From the NCBI GenBank assembly GCA_949825025.1, contig OX463780.1, forward strand, positions 44,558,979 through 44,622,978: a stretch of DNA of 64,000 nucleotides, read 5' to 3'. Shown piece after piece: positions 1 to 11,387 of this stretch (position 1 is its first letter; the number at the start of each line of letters is the position of its first letter). This stretch comes from Siphlonurus alternatus (Eukaryota > Arthropoda > Insecta > Ephemeroptera > Siphlonuridae). A model generated the notes under the pieces. It saw only the letters and a list, made by a program, of their open reading frames with translations. It made no database searches and was not told the DNA's origin. The translations under genes and the position numbers were made by a program.

Positions 1-1330
1 TTCTAAATGCCATGCATGACGTATAAAAAATTAACAGTGAAACTATTATGAAATTATTTTTAATGTTTATTTTGTTCTGATAAAAATATGACCTTTGGTG
101 TTGTTTAATTGGTGAAATCTGAACATTGGCGATTTCAAAGTAAATTAAAATTTCGATCTCAGCTTTATACGTGAGCTAATTAAAGACATGCAATAAACTC
201 ACTGCAGCACATGCACATTCGAAGTCAAATACTAAGTCTCCTTTATAGTCTCCATCATGTTACTTAAAATACTTGTACAATTACTTATTCTATTTATGAC
301 AAATGAAAACCCCGTTATAATTTAACTTCATATCATAGAAAAAAACATTTTTTTTTCTCTATGCTCGATTATCTAATCCAGAAATAGACGTAACATTTAA
401 ATATGATGCAAGTCTCGCGTGTAGTAATTAAATCTCAAACTTTGCAGTCACGCAAATCTTCACGTAATCTATAATAGACCAGTATAATAAAATGAATGTA
501 GTGCTCAAATTATTTTTTTTATATATAGCAAGTTACTTGTGAATCAATACAAGACAAAAATACAGACAATTAAATGTCAATTATGATTTGATCTACATGA
601 GATATTAAAATTAATAATCAAGGTGAGAGCGTGAGAATTTTGATAAGTGTGAAAACTCGTTGTGTTGAATTAGAAAACATCTTGTGAAGAATTATTCTTA
701 GTACTATATCAAGTATATGAATGAGTATATGAAACTATAATATATTTAAAAATCAGATGGTTTGAGCTAGATTATAAAATTGCTATATCTTGCGATGAGG
801 CACGCGATCTTAAGTTTCAGTTCACTCGTTAATATATCGCGCGTCTAATTCTCGCCATCTCACGTTCCACTTTATAACGTGTGATGATGAGAGGACTAAG
901 ACAGAGGATATATCACAGCTCTAAGTAATAAAACCGAGCTTGCATTTATGGGTCACGTAATATATTATAAAGTATGTGACATTATAACATCTAGATTCAA
1001 AACTTTTTTTTGTGAAACAAAAATCTTGAACCTATACTTTAACGCTATATTCACTATTATTTGAAGTGCATAAACATTCGATGTATTTATTGTATATATA
1101 AAAAACTGTAACGGTCTCATACTGTACGCTCTATACTCTGTTCCTCAAGTGATACTGACAATTTTTGGTTGACACGATCGCACCTGACCGAAGTGTCCTG
1201 TCCTATATATATGGCATGCTGCGACTACACTCAGATTTCTGCCACATGGTCAAAAAAAATTATCCAGGAATGAATAATAAACTTTATAATATTACAATTA
1301 CTCAATATAAATAATGACGTTATATTTCAG
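1..1330. other. AT-rich sequence, no gene seen
   Basis: No convincing reading frame, RNA gene or long repeat was found. The stretch is AT-rich with short homopolymer tracts. It ends in a good splice-acceptor-like sequence (TATATTTCAG) that opens the candidate exon at 1331. Confidence 0.5.
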
Positions 1331-1445
1331 ACAATTTGAAGCCCAAAGTGCCACTCTTGGACGACTGATGGAGCGTGAAATGCATGACGGATTGATTTCA
1401 GTGGTGGTGCAGCAAAAAGTCGGTCGATCACGCCGTACGTTATAA
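1331..1445 (+). CDS. Possible 3'-terminal coding exon of an unidentified gene
   Basis: A pyrimidine-containing acceptor ends at 1330, and one frame (entered with one leftover base) reads 37 codons to a TAA stop at 1443-1445. The peptide begins QFEAQSATLGRLMEREM and ends in a basic QQKVGRSRRTL tail. It is less AT-rich and more protein-like than its surroundings. No partner exon was found upstream in the window, and I do not recognise the family. It could be the last exon of a plus-strand gene that begins outside the window, or a chance open stretch. Confidence 0.3.
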
Positions 1446-2967
1446 ATGTCAAGACTGCGATTCAAAGGGTAAGTGATGCCGTCGTCAGTGAAAGGCAGCA
1501 AAGCCAATAATTAGGTTGGTAATAACTGTATACGCTTGCCAACATCGCATATACATAATTTTATTAAATTACATATCATATTGAACTTCAGAGCGTGCAT
1601 ATTATGTGATAATTAATTGTTATTATTTGAAATAATTTATTCATTACTCAATGTAAGATATAATAATTTTTCTTTTCATCTTTTAATTGAGAAAAAAAAA
1701 ATACCTCAAACATGCAGAGATCGAGTTTAAAGAAGTAGCGATCGATGGACTGTACCAGCTATAATAGGTAAATTTGTTTAAAGCAAAAATAATGAATAGA
1801 TAATTTACTGGATTATTATCTAAGCGTCTCGGAACCCATCTAGTTCGTTTTCAACCCATCTTTAGTTTGTTTTGGTTTAAAGTGAGTTTTAAAAAATATT
1901 ATTTTATCAATACTACATGCATGATACACCTGATATTCCAGTGATGTTAATCAGTGGGAAGGATTTAAAAAAAATACACCAATTAAAACATTTAAAAAGT
2001 ACAATCAGCAACAATAGTTATTAATCATAATATGTTATTTAGACGTGGTCCACAGATATTCTATATTTTTATTTTGTTAATAAGAGTATACTAGCTATAT
2101 GTAGTTGGGTAATATTTTAATTTTTTTAATATTTAATTAAAATTAAATTTAATTTTTTAAAAAATATATTTTAATTTTGTTATATGATTTATTTTAACCA
2201 AAATATATTTTTTTTCTAATCTCCTAAAAACAAAAATTAAATCCTTGCTACTGGAAAAGCATGCATGTTCTCAAAAAAGAGGGAAATATTAAAATATTAA
2301 GGCACAAAAAATAGAATCTTGCAAAAATGAATTAAGTCTATAACATATTTATTTATAGTTTGCTGCAGTTGGTCCTTTTAGTCACTAAATATGCTATGAA
2401 TCAAATTTCTCTACTCGTCTGGATCAGATAAAACATTACTTGCCGCTGTACCAAATCATAAAGCGGTGATTGCATGCGCATGCAGATCGACCATATGCCG
2501 CGTGGCCTGGTTACACTCAGCAGCAGTGGAGAAAGTGCTTAGCGCCTAATATGGAGCCGCCACCCGAGCCGGCCGGGTGTAATAATGACCTGATCTCTGC
2601 AGGGGGCAAAGATCTGTAAGTGATTACGTCCAAGGGAGTCGCGTAATGTAGGGGGAACAAGCTCTTATAAGCTATTATAATGGCCGTACGTTTTAAATTA
2701 AACATGTATTCAACTAGATTTTTTTTTATGAAAGGTGTTATAAAATGTTTGGATGAAGTTCATTGACTCAATGACATGATAACCAGAATTCAGAATTGTT
2801 AATCTGTATTAAAAATTCAATTTTTTTAAATACTATTTTCACTTTGTAAAATTAAATTTGTGCGCGTAATACTTCTATAGATTAAATTATAGAAATTAAA
2901 GATTTTAAATATAATTTAAAATTTATTTTTGTACTGCATTTTATAACATTTTAATATCCTTATAATA
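1446..2967. other. Intergenic AT-rich sequence with one GC-rich patch
   Basis: No gene is supported. Around 2470-2660 the base composition rises sharply (GCCGCCACCCGAGCCGGCC core near 2552), and this patch ends close to a GTAAGT. It could be a 5' exon or promoter island of an unrecognised gene, but no long reading frame supports that. Confidence 0.4.
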
Positions 2968-3121
2968 TAAAGCCGGTATTACACGATACAATTTTTCTAA
3001 CTATTGCATACAATTTTTCCTTACAAGAAAATTTGAACTCCATATATTTGTTTGTACAGAGATGAAATTTCCTTGCAAGGAAAAATTGTATACAAAATTG
3101 TATGGTGTAATACTGGCTTAA
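2968..3121. mobile_element. Short MITE, AGCCGGTATTACAC family, copy 1
   Basis: A 148 bp inverted-repeat element (2971-3118) begins AGCCGGTATTACAC and ends GTGTAATACTGGCT. TAA lies directly outside both ends, as expected for the 3 bp target duplications of PIF/Harbinger-type elements. Much of the interior is also self-complementary. A second copy lies at 27177-27320. Confidence 0.7.
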
Positions 3122-3823
3122 TTCGTCTCTTTTTCTCCTACATTATCAGGGCAGCTCTGGCCATGACTGGCAGAAGAAATTTAAATTTGGAGAGGGTTCT
3201 CATGGAGCTGCTGCAAGTGTTAAACAGGATATATCCTCTAAAAATAATTGATGAAGTACTTTTTGCGGCTGAACGGCATGATTACTACACTAATATTTGT
3301 ATATAAAGTCTTATAGAAATTATTAAGATCGTAAAGAGAAAAACTGATTGCAAAAACGAAGCCAGGAATTTTATTTTATAGTTTGTTTTAAAATTTCATG
3401 ACCTTTAAAGTCGAGGATATTTATACTCTAAAGCTGCTTGTTGTTCCGACCAGTAATACATATTTAATGCTGTTTTCGTCGTGAATGTTCGAGAGTCCTC
3501 GGCTCTGTTCCGCCAATGGGCGACGGCGAAAAAAATAGCACCACGAGGATAGGCAACTTGTCCAGCTTCAGAGCAGAGCGGGTTGCCTATGCTTGAGACA
3601 CGTTTTGTCATAAAAAAATACTGTGATTTTTAATGCAATAAAACCTTTTTAAACTAAAACTGAAAAAAAAAATAAAAAAAAATATTTAAAAAAAAAATCT
3701 CGACCATCACAAGCACCTTATATAGCAAGTGTATTTAATTAAATGCTAAAAATTGTTCCCTGCATTTTTTTTCCTAGCTAGGCTATTAGCATTGGGTCAG
3801 CTGATCCGTGTGTTATCTCTACC
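3122..3823. other. Intergenic sequence without a supported gene
   Basis: No homology is recognised. A short imperfect inverted repeat (GGATAGGCAACTTG / GGGTTGCCTATGC) lies at about 3548-3594. Several short open frames here have no splice or composition support. Confidence 0.4.
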
Positions 3824-4176
3824 TTAAGGGTAAGGTAACGCCACCAATGTTAAAAAAAATCCCTCTCACAAAAATTCTGACAAAAATTTAAAATGTTCTC
3901 CTCTACACCCCCAATCAGTAGCTAAAATATCAGGTATACAAATACGATCTAGTTTTTGAGTTATGAATTTTTAAAGTTGACCAATTTAACATGGGAGTTT
4001 CATTTCTCCATGTTAAAGTAGTCAACTTTAAAAATTTATAACTCAAAAACTAGATCGTATTTGTATACCTGATATTTTAGGTACTGATAGGGGGTATAGA
4101 GGAGAACATTTTAAATTTTTTTCAGAATTTTTGTGAGGGATTTTTTTTAACATTGGTGGCGTTACCTTACCCTTAA
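3824..4176. mobile_element. Palindromic MITE with TTAA ends, copy 1
   Basis: The element (3828-4172) is bounded by TTAA on both sides. It starts GGGTAAGGTAACGCCACC and ends with the exact reverse complement. Nearly the whole ~345 bp folds back on itself; only a short centre is asymmetric. TTAA duplications are typical of piggyBac-type transposition, so this is probably a non-autonomous piggyBac-like element. There is no coding capacity. Other copies lie at 14624, 30920 and 33867. Confidence 0.85.
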
Positions 4177-5534
4177 TGTATTGTAGGAATTACATTTTCC
4201 TTAACTAAGTTAACATGAATACACATTGTATTCATGCAGGATGTGGATGTTTGCAAAATAATATTAATAAAAAAGGTTGTCTTTTGAATTATAAAATATT
4301 ATATTTTCAATGAAATGTTATATATTATAATTTTGTTTTTGTGTCGTAATTATTAAAATACAGAGAGGGGGGAAAAATAATTTTTTTTATGATTGGTATA
4401 ATATATTGCGAAATAAATAGTAAAAGGTTGCATGCTGCTATTTTTCTCGTATAAATTATTCTCATATGTATTACATTAGTTAAAAAAAGATATGAGTCCC
4501 TCCTGATTTTTTTTTTTGTAATTAAATCAGCAATAAAAATTTGTTATGCTAAAATTCTATAAATATCTGCATTTTGCAATATATATATATATTTACCTTT
4601 AATAATGACATCATATTACACTTAACTACAAGTTCTAGATAGCTTTCATTTTTAATGTAAAAATTAAAATAGCAGTTCACAAAGCAATTGTGCTAATTTC
4701 TATGCAGGTTTGTAAATTATGCATGTAATTTAAAAAAAAATGTGATTTTAAAGATTATGTGAAGAACACAATTTAAAGCAATTAAACAAGTACTTGTCAT
4801 ACAAAAACAATAAAATAATTTATGATTTAATCAAACTAAATATGAAATTAAAACAACAAATTAAAAAAAAAAGTAAACAAAAGAACATCACCGTAAAATT
4901 AATTCAAAACACGTGGGGAGGTTCACAAATAATTTGTACAGAAAAATAATTTTAAATTCACATGTACAATTTAATAAGAGAGGTTTGAAAGCTTGCATAT
5001 TTAACTGTGATCTCTCAACATGTTACTATAAATAATGTTTTACATTTATAAAGGCTGCTGCAGTTGCAATATTAGCTTCTTAATTAATACAAAGTATATT
5101 TAAGTGATGGCTTCAAATGCCACGGGCTATATCCCTGGTCTCATGCAGTCCTATAAGGTAATTTTATATAATTATGGGCATCTTATGCACACAGTAATAC
5201 CTACAGTCACCATAAATCATTGAAATATTTTCAATTAATTTATTACACAGTGCTTTTTCAAATTAATCCCTCAAGAAAGGAGCCACAAGATTTCTGATGG
5301 ATGCCAAAAAAATGACACTTAAAATTAAGACAAGACTTAAACACAAAGGGTCCAGATGATATTTTTAACTTTGGCTGCTAAGCTGAGAAAATTTAAATGA
5401 CAGACAGTAGCTCTTATTTCTTCTGCATACCAATAATACTCTCGTTGTTCTTCCAAAAAGAAACTTATGCTGCAGTGCAAACTTTAAGACAGAGACGGGA
5501 TAGTAGCCCTAATGTACAGAGGAGGGAATGCCAG
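4177..5534. other. Intergenic sequence and CHMP1 3' flank
   Basis: AT-rich with no supported gene. A reverse-strand AATAAA (TTTATT at 5239-5244) about 290 bp beyond the CHMP1 stop codon is a candidate poly(A) signal for that gene. Confidence 0.4.
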
Positions 5535-8190
5535 TTAGACTTGACGCAGGCGTGCCAGACGCTGCGTCAACTCGTCTTGCTCCTGCGACACCTGAGTGGA
5601 GGCACCAATCGTGCCCAGCTGTTCCTGGGGAAGCTCCATCTTCAACTCCAGACTGAAACAGTTTAATTGGAAGGTCAGAGATTGTGCTCATGTACTTATA
5701 GTCAGAACCTACCCTGATTACTTATCTCGTAAACAAGCCCTGAGTTTATATTATCTTCCCACTGACATTATTTCGTAAAAAAAAAAGTTTAAAATTTCTT
5801 TTAAAAAAAGTAGGAATTTTTAAAATTAGGAAAAAAAATTCATTTTAGAAACCTATTGAATCTTCAGATAGCTTATTTTTTATCAATAAAAATTAAATAA
5901 TATTAATACTGTGGCAGTAATTGGAAGTGTAAATCTCTTGGTCTCGTGCACCGACATTACAAGGACTCACCCTGCCTCGTCGGCGACCTGCTGCATGAGA
6001 CTCTCCACGTCGTTTTGTGGCACCGAGGTGGTTGTCGTTTGTGACATGGCGTTCTCCATGTACGAGCTCTGCACGTCGAGGTCTTCAAACTGATGCTCAA
6101 ACTTGTCCATTAACGAAGAGATCTTCTCCAGGTTCATGGACTTCATGGCAGAGTCCATCGCCTTCACCACCCCAGCCATGGACTGAGTCACCTGTACAAA
6201 ACACCCTGGTTAGTTAGCACTGATAGGCACACTGATGTTGGTGGCAGTCTCTAACTTTACAGTATCGTAATTACTCAAATTAGTACTGTAGATGTAGAGA
6301 AAAGTAGTCATCAGAAATAATTAATTTTAAAAATGCTTCACTCTCAACATTTTGAAACTGAATGATATTTGTATCTTGTATACAAATATGAATTTTACTT
6401 TTCTCATGCCAAATTGCTACCAAAACTAATAATGAATGCAACTTAATGTTTTAGCTACCCATTTACCATATTATACCGTGTTAAAATTATATGGGGTACC
6501 GTTATACAACATTTTTTTTTTGCCATTACAGATTACAAAACAATGGCATTTGGAGGTTGATTTTTGTGTGATTATATTGCACCTTTTTGTAATCTTCACC
6601 CCATAATCTACAGTATTATAATGCCTAATATTGTGTGTGATATGTTTCTATAATAACTGGTGAGCCAGACCTTGCGTGTGGTGAGAGCAGTCTGTACTCT
6701 GCTGGCCACGGCATCAACACGTGCACTCATACGGAGGTAGTTGAGAGCCTGGTTCTTCTGACGAATGGCATTCTCGGCATGAATACGAGCTCCTTCTAGG
6801 TTACCCTTGGTGATGGCTTTCTTGCACTTGAGTTTCTCAGCTTTCTCCTCCTTCTCACACTTCTTTGAGTTACGCTCAAGCTCTTTGACTGCGAACTTTA
6901 GGTTGAACAAGTTTTCTGGTAATTATATGTAAGGAATAACTTTTTAACACAAATAGACAAATTAATATACATGGTATAACCACTATAAATTTTATTTCTA
7001 GAATCTGGTACATTACAGTATTCTGCAAATTAATACAATGAAATATATTGATTGGTATCATGCAGGAACTAAGGAAGCTCCAGTTTGTTGATTATTGCAA
7101 TTACAGTTAAAATCAACAAACTGGAGTTTGCCTAGTTACGTATCTTCCCCCATGCAATTGACTGATTTGGTATCATATGAAATTTACCATACCGTATTGA
7201 AATAAAGAAAACTTCTTCTGATATGCATTTCAGGATTATAAATGGCCGAAAACTGCAGATTCTGGTGATATTTTCATATTTAGAATCGTAGGTTTGTAAC
7301 ATACTGAAATCTGTCTGTGAAAATAAAAAATTTCCTATAAGGTCTAAAGGTTCTTTCACATATTCGAAAATCGCTACGGAAACACGCTATAGCAAATGTT
7401 GTTGATTACGCCGTAGAGATCACGATCTGCTGCTGCGGCGTTCTACGGCACGCCGTTGCAAAATCAAACTCATCTTGATTTTGCTACGGCATTCACATGA
7501 TTTGCCGCCGCAGCTGCCGCAGACGAACGAGAATATATGTGAAAGGCTTACGGCATTGCTACGGAACTCCGTAGCGATTTTCAAATACGTGAAAGCACCT
7601 TTATGTATAAGCAAAATTTATACACATAATCAATAACAACAATGAACTGGGGTCAAGTTTTGTTTGTTTACTTTCTGCTAAAATAGGGTTTTGGAAGTCG
7701 ATCGTCTATTAAAGACCTACAGTACAGTACTCTTTTCAGTACAGTTTCTTTAAGTTGTAAGTTATGCAAACTTTCATTTACAGTATGCATATGATACATG
7801 CATACAGTACAGTACACTGTACATGTCATATATGACATGTATATATACTCTGTATGTATGCATTGTACATAATATGTATACGTATGCATATTGTACTGTA
7901 CATCCAGTATGCACATCAAAACATCAATTGTATTCAGACTTGTATTCTGCTAGAGACCTGTCTCATTTTGACTTTTTCAAGCTTTAAAACCGTGATTTTA
8001 CAAACTTTTACTAAATGACATACAATCTCTCTGTTCAAGATAATCAAGATACGCATTCATGTTCTCTCTGTAGACAACAATCTTCCAAGGCTCCAAGGCC
8101 ACTTCAGTGTTTTGATTTTAAAAAAATCGTCAAAAATGAGAAGTGATGCCACTTAAAACTTCTTTTAAACGAGAAAAGGATACTCTCCAT
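5535..8190 (-). CDS. CHMP1: Charged multivesicular body protein 1 (ESCRT-III subunit)
   Basis: CHMP1 is an ESCRT-III subunit that helps recruit VPS4/spastin for membrane scission at endosomes, midbody and nuclear envelope. Coding exons, in transcript order, are 8184-8190, 6671-6915, 5971-6191 and 5535-5652. All junctions have GT/AG and the phases close to give 196 aa, the length of vertebrate CHMP1A. The first coding exon holds only ATG GAG A. It was chosen because it restores the family N-terminus ([15 protein letters not shown]). The helical core follows, with [21 protein letters not shown] around residues 104-123. The C-terminus [11 protein letters not shown] is a textbook MIM1 motif for binding MIT domains. 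Intron 1 holds a dispersed repeat with a nested MITE. A 5' UTR is not resolved. The identification is very secure; the 7-nt first exon is slightly less so. Confidence 0.93.
7062..7715. repeat. Dispersed repeat unit in CHMP1 intron 1
   Basis: This segment, apart from the inserted MITE at 7347-7601, matches the sequence at about 57440-57910. Shared landmarks are TATCTTCCCCCATGCAATTG, CATTTCAGGATTATAA, a fold-back CCAGTTTGTTGATT, TAAGCAAAATTTATACACATAA and GCTAAAATAGGGTTTTG. Neither copy has clear coding capacity. Outer boundaries are approximate. Confidence 0.65.
7345..7603. mobile_element. MITE nested in the dispersed repeat (AAGGTGCTTTCAC family)
   Basis: The 255 bp element (7347-7601) has inverted ends. 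The left end reads AAGGTTCTTTCACATATTCG and continues into GAAAATCGCTACGG; the right end is its complement. TA flanks both sides. At about 57770-57790 the related repeat reads GGTCTAATGATGTATAAGC without the insertion, so this position is a natural empty-site comparison. Related copies lie at 26126-26445 and 59154-59295. TA duplication suggests Tc1/mariner-type mobilisation, although TAA/TTA cannot be excluded. Confidence 0.7.
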
Positions 8191-9596
8191 TGCTGACACA
8201 GACATTGCAGATTCTCTTGAGAGGCCACGAAAGATCCAAACTGTAAAATATATGACAAACCTTCTGTCACACGAATCTGTCGTAATCTACACAGCTGACT
8301 GAGCTGACTCACAATTTTCCCATGACGTCATAAGCGTCAAAAGGGCGCCAAGGAATTTAAAAATTATTAAAATTAATGTATTGAAACATCAATCAATTAA
8401 TGTTCAGATCAGAGATACCATATATTATATATATAATAGTGTCTCTGTATTCAGATCAAGTTAGCATAATTATACATATATTAGTCATATTTACAACATA
8501 GTTTTTTGTGTCCAGAGTTAATCTTTGGACCACTATAATGTTCATATATATATATATATACATTGCATGATACAATTAATATCATAGTTGGGGATCAAAG
8601 ACATCTGTGATATATTGGACTAAAAATTATAGCAAAGTTATAGCAAACTTTGAAATTATAGTACTTCCAACTTATATAATTTCCAGCCACGCCGCGCGCG
8701 CGTACATCTAGCTGGCACGACACAAATGCTATACGGGTCTTTCACCATACGTCACAAAACAATATGACGTCATAATTGTGTAGGCAAAACATTGTCAGCG
8801 ACATAGCAGATACGTGTTAAAGTTGGTCTCGAAATTAATTTCTCCTGACGATTCGTATCATTTCTCGTAGAATTTTCTTTCATAAATGGTTACAAGAAGA
8901 ACCAATGCTAGTGAAAAAAAATATTTGGCGACCAAAACTGTTTTGAGAAAAGAGGTGTTGTGAGTTACGTTAACATGCACAGCATAGGATTTTAGGGTTT
9001 TCTGCCTACATCCCGAAGCTCTTCGGGCGGCTTCGGGCATCTCCGTGCAACCCAAAATGTAAACATGAAATTCCCGTATATTAGTCGAGTCTAAAAGATC
9101 TTGGATTACCTCGTATAGCTAGGCTCTATGCTGGCGCCTCTAGCTTTGAGACATGTCTAGCCATGATAATATATGTTAAAAAGCAAAAGACATCAGTCGA
9201 ACTTACGTAAACTAACCATGCAGTAAGATCTGTAATACTGTAGGCAGAAAATTGACCGCATTGATATGCCAAAATTTCTCTACACAAATATTATATTTGA
9301 TCAATATAGGAAAGAATGCAACTGCATGGACTCGATCAAGCCTTTTTTCCACTACCACGTAGATTGATTTTCACACAAAAAACGACGTAAACACTCGATC
9401 ATATATTCCTCTTACGGCTGTACATATAGCAGCAACTCCACCATCTATGCATGTTTATTGTTAATTATTATGTTTTATAAGTTCGATGTTTGTATAATAT
9501 TCAACAAAAGCAATTAATAATATAAAATTATGAATCAATATAATATATAATTAAGTTATATGTAATTATGTTTCTTTATAAATATAATACATACAT

Positions 9597-9655
9597 ATTA
9601 TATATATATAATATATATATATATATAATATATATATATATATATAAAATTATAT
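9597..9655. repeat. (TA)n microsatellite
   Basis: Interrupted TA/AT dinucleotide runs. Confidence 0.85.
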
Positions 9656-10416
9656 ATTGTAATTAAGGCCAAGATCTGCCTACTAAATAAACATGGGGTA
9701 TATATATATATTTTTTTTTATTTTACAAGGATACCGTACACCCCTATCATATATTCAGTATATGATTGAATGAATAATTTAAATTAAAAAAAAAAAAAAA
9801 AAAAGTATGCAGAACATGCATGGGTTACCATCAGGCAGAGGTACCATAGAGTGGCAATATAATTAGCTGCTAATATATTCAACAATGCATGCTTATAAAA
9901 CTTGAGAATAACTGCATGCACCCATATAATATTATTGACATGATCTTTTTAGCAAATAGTCCTATAAATTAATTAAGCCACTAATCTTATATAAAAAAGG
10001 CAATCATGCAGCAGCAATTATATTAAAAATAAAAATACAAAAATTTATAGATATTTTTCAAAATTATATTAAATTAATAAGTGCCGGATGTTTAATAAAA
10101 TGATATACATATCATGGCTATAGTGGACAAAAAGTATAAAAATATGCAATGTAAGTTATGAAGAATAATATAATTGACTCACATTTTTGTTAACTTTTTA
10201 TTGAATATTGCACAAAATTTTGGAATACATAAAAACGACATGGTTAACTGTAAAAGTGCTTTAATATTTGGATGATTTAAATAAAAGTTTAATACTGTAA
10301 ATAATTTCACAACTGTAAAGCTGATGATAGTCGTCAACGTTATACTAATCTGCAAATTTAAGTATGTTGAAAAAAGTGAATGTACGCTTCTGATTGGTTG
10401 CAGAAAGTAGGTTATT

Positions 10417-10744
10417 CCAATGCCCACTGTATCAAGGCCTGCGCACTGCAAAGCACGGGAAACAAAATAGTAGTCCACCCCATTTGCTATAGCAATGTAA
10501 AATTCAAATTAAAACCAATAGAAAAAAAAATTTCTTGATATATTTTCACACCCTAGGCATAATTTCTAAACCCCTTATCTTGCTGTGTGTAAAGTTTCAA
10601 AATTTTAGAATCACTCCTTCCATGGAAATTTCGGGGTGAAATTAGCATGTAATTCAATGGGAAATTGAAAATCTAGGACTACTATTTAAAAAAACAATCG
10701 AGATTGATATTATAGTGCGCAGGCCTTGATACAGTGGGCATTGG
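10417..10744. mobile_element. MITE with 31 bp terminal inverted repeats
   Basis: The left end at 10417 reads CCAATGCCCACTGTATCAAG and runs on through GCCTGCGCACT. Its exact complement ends at 10744. The 328 bp element has an AT-rich interior and no credible coding frame. The target duplication could not be resolved because both flanks read GGTTAT/GTTATTC, so the superfamily is not assigned. Confidence 0.7.
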
Positions 10745-11129
10745 TTATTCGAAAGTATATATTATATTATAATGCTAAAGAGACCCAACTGTTATACTAT
10801 TCTACAGATAGCTGATGGCTATCACTGGCTTATGGATAGAGTTTTATGTGTTACAAAACTGCGTCAACAGTAAAACATTTTAAAGAAAAGTACTTTCAAG
10901 TCAATTTAGTATTATTTTACTTTTTCATACTTGTGACAGTGGTATTTACAACAGCAGCCAAAGAATACATAGATACAAAGTGTGTACAGAAGACTGGCAA
11001 AGCTTGATACAAAACAGTAACTGCTATGGCAATGTTTACACCAAATTAACAGAAATCTGTCACCATTTTTTTTAAAAATTAAAAGTAAAACATATACTGT
11101 ATTTCACACTACTGAAGCTATTGTTTTAG

Positions 11130-11142
11130 TTTATTCTTTATT
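11130..11142 (-). terminator. Candidate poly(A) signals of the TTF2 gene
   Basis: Two closely spaced AATAAA hexamers on the reverse strand (TTTATT at 11130-11135 and 11137-11142) lie about 250 bp beyond the TTF2 stop codon. Confidence 0.45.
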
Positions 11143-11387
11143 GTAATGTTTTTTAAAAAAATTACATGAAATTTCTAAGTATTTCTAAGCAGTAAGAATA
11201 AAAAAAAAAAAAAAAAAAAAAGGGAGAGCAAATTACATAGCATTGAATATTAAAAATAATAGAATTAAAATATTAATATAGTTAGATCATAAAAAAAGTT
11301 TTGTAAAAATTTGCAAAATAAACATCAACATCTCAGACCACTGTACTGTATTTATAGATGAGCATCATTAGCTGCAGACTGTCCAGT

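Larger units (their letters stand above)
8191..11129. other. Intergenic region between CHMP1 and TTF2
   Basis: No protein gene is supported. It holds the CHMP1 upstream region, a (TA)n-rich tract at 9597-9650, a poly(A) run at 9785-9803 and a TIR element at 10417-10744. Short open frames are AT-rich and unsupported. Confidence 0.45.

Noticed and set aside
3052..3306. 84-codon open frame partly inside the MITE at 2971-3118
   Set aside because: It begins within the inverted repeat, has no splice support and no recognisable motif.
10179..10478. 99-codon minus-strand frame with hydrophobic stretches
   Set aside because: It runs across the boundary of the MITE at 10417 and reflects AT-rich sequence.
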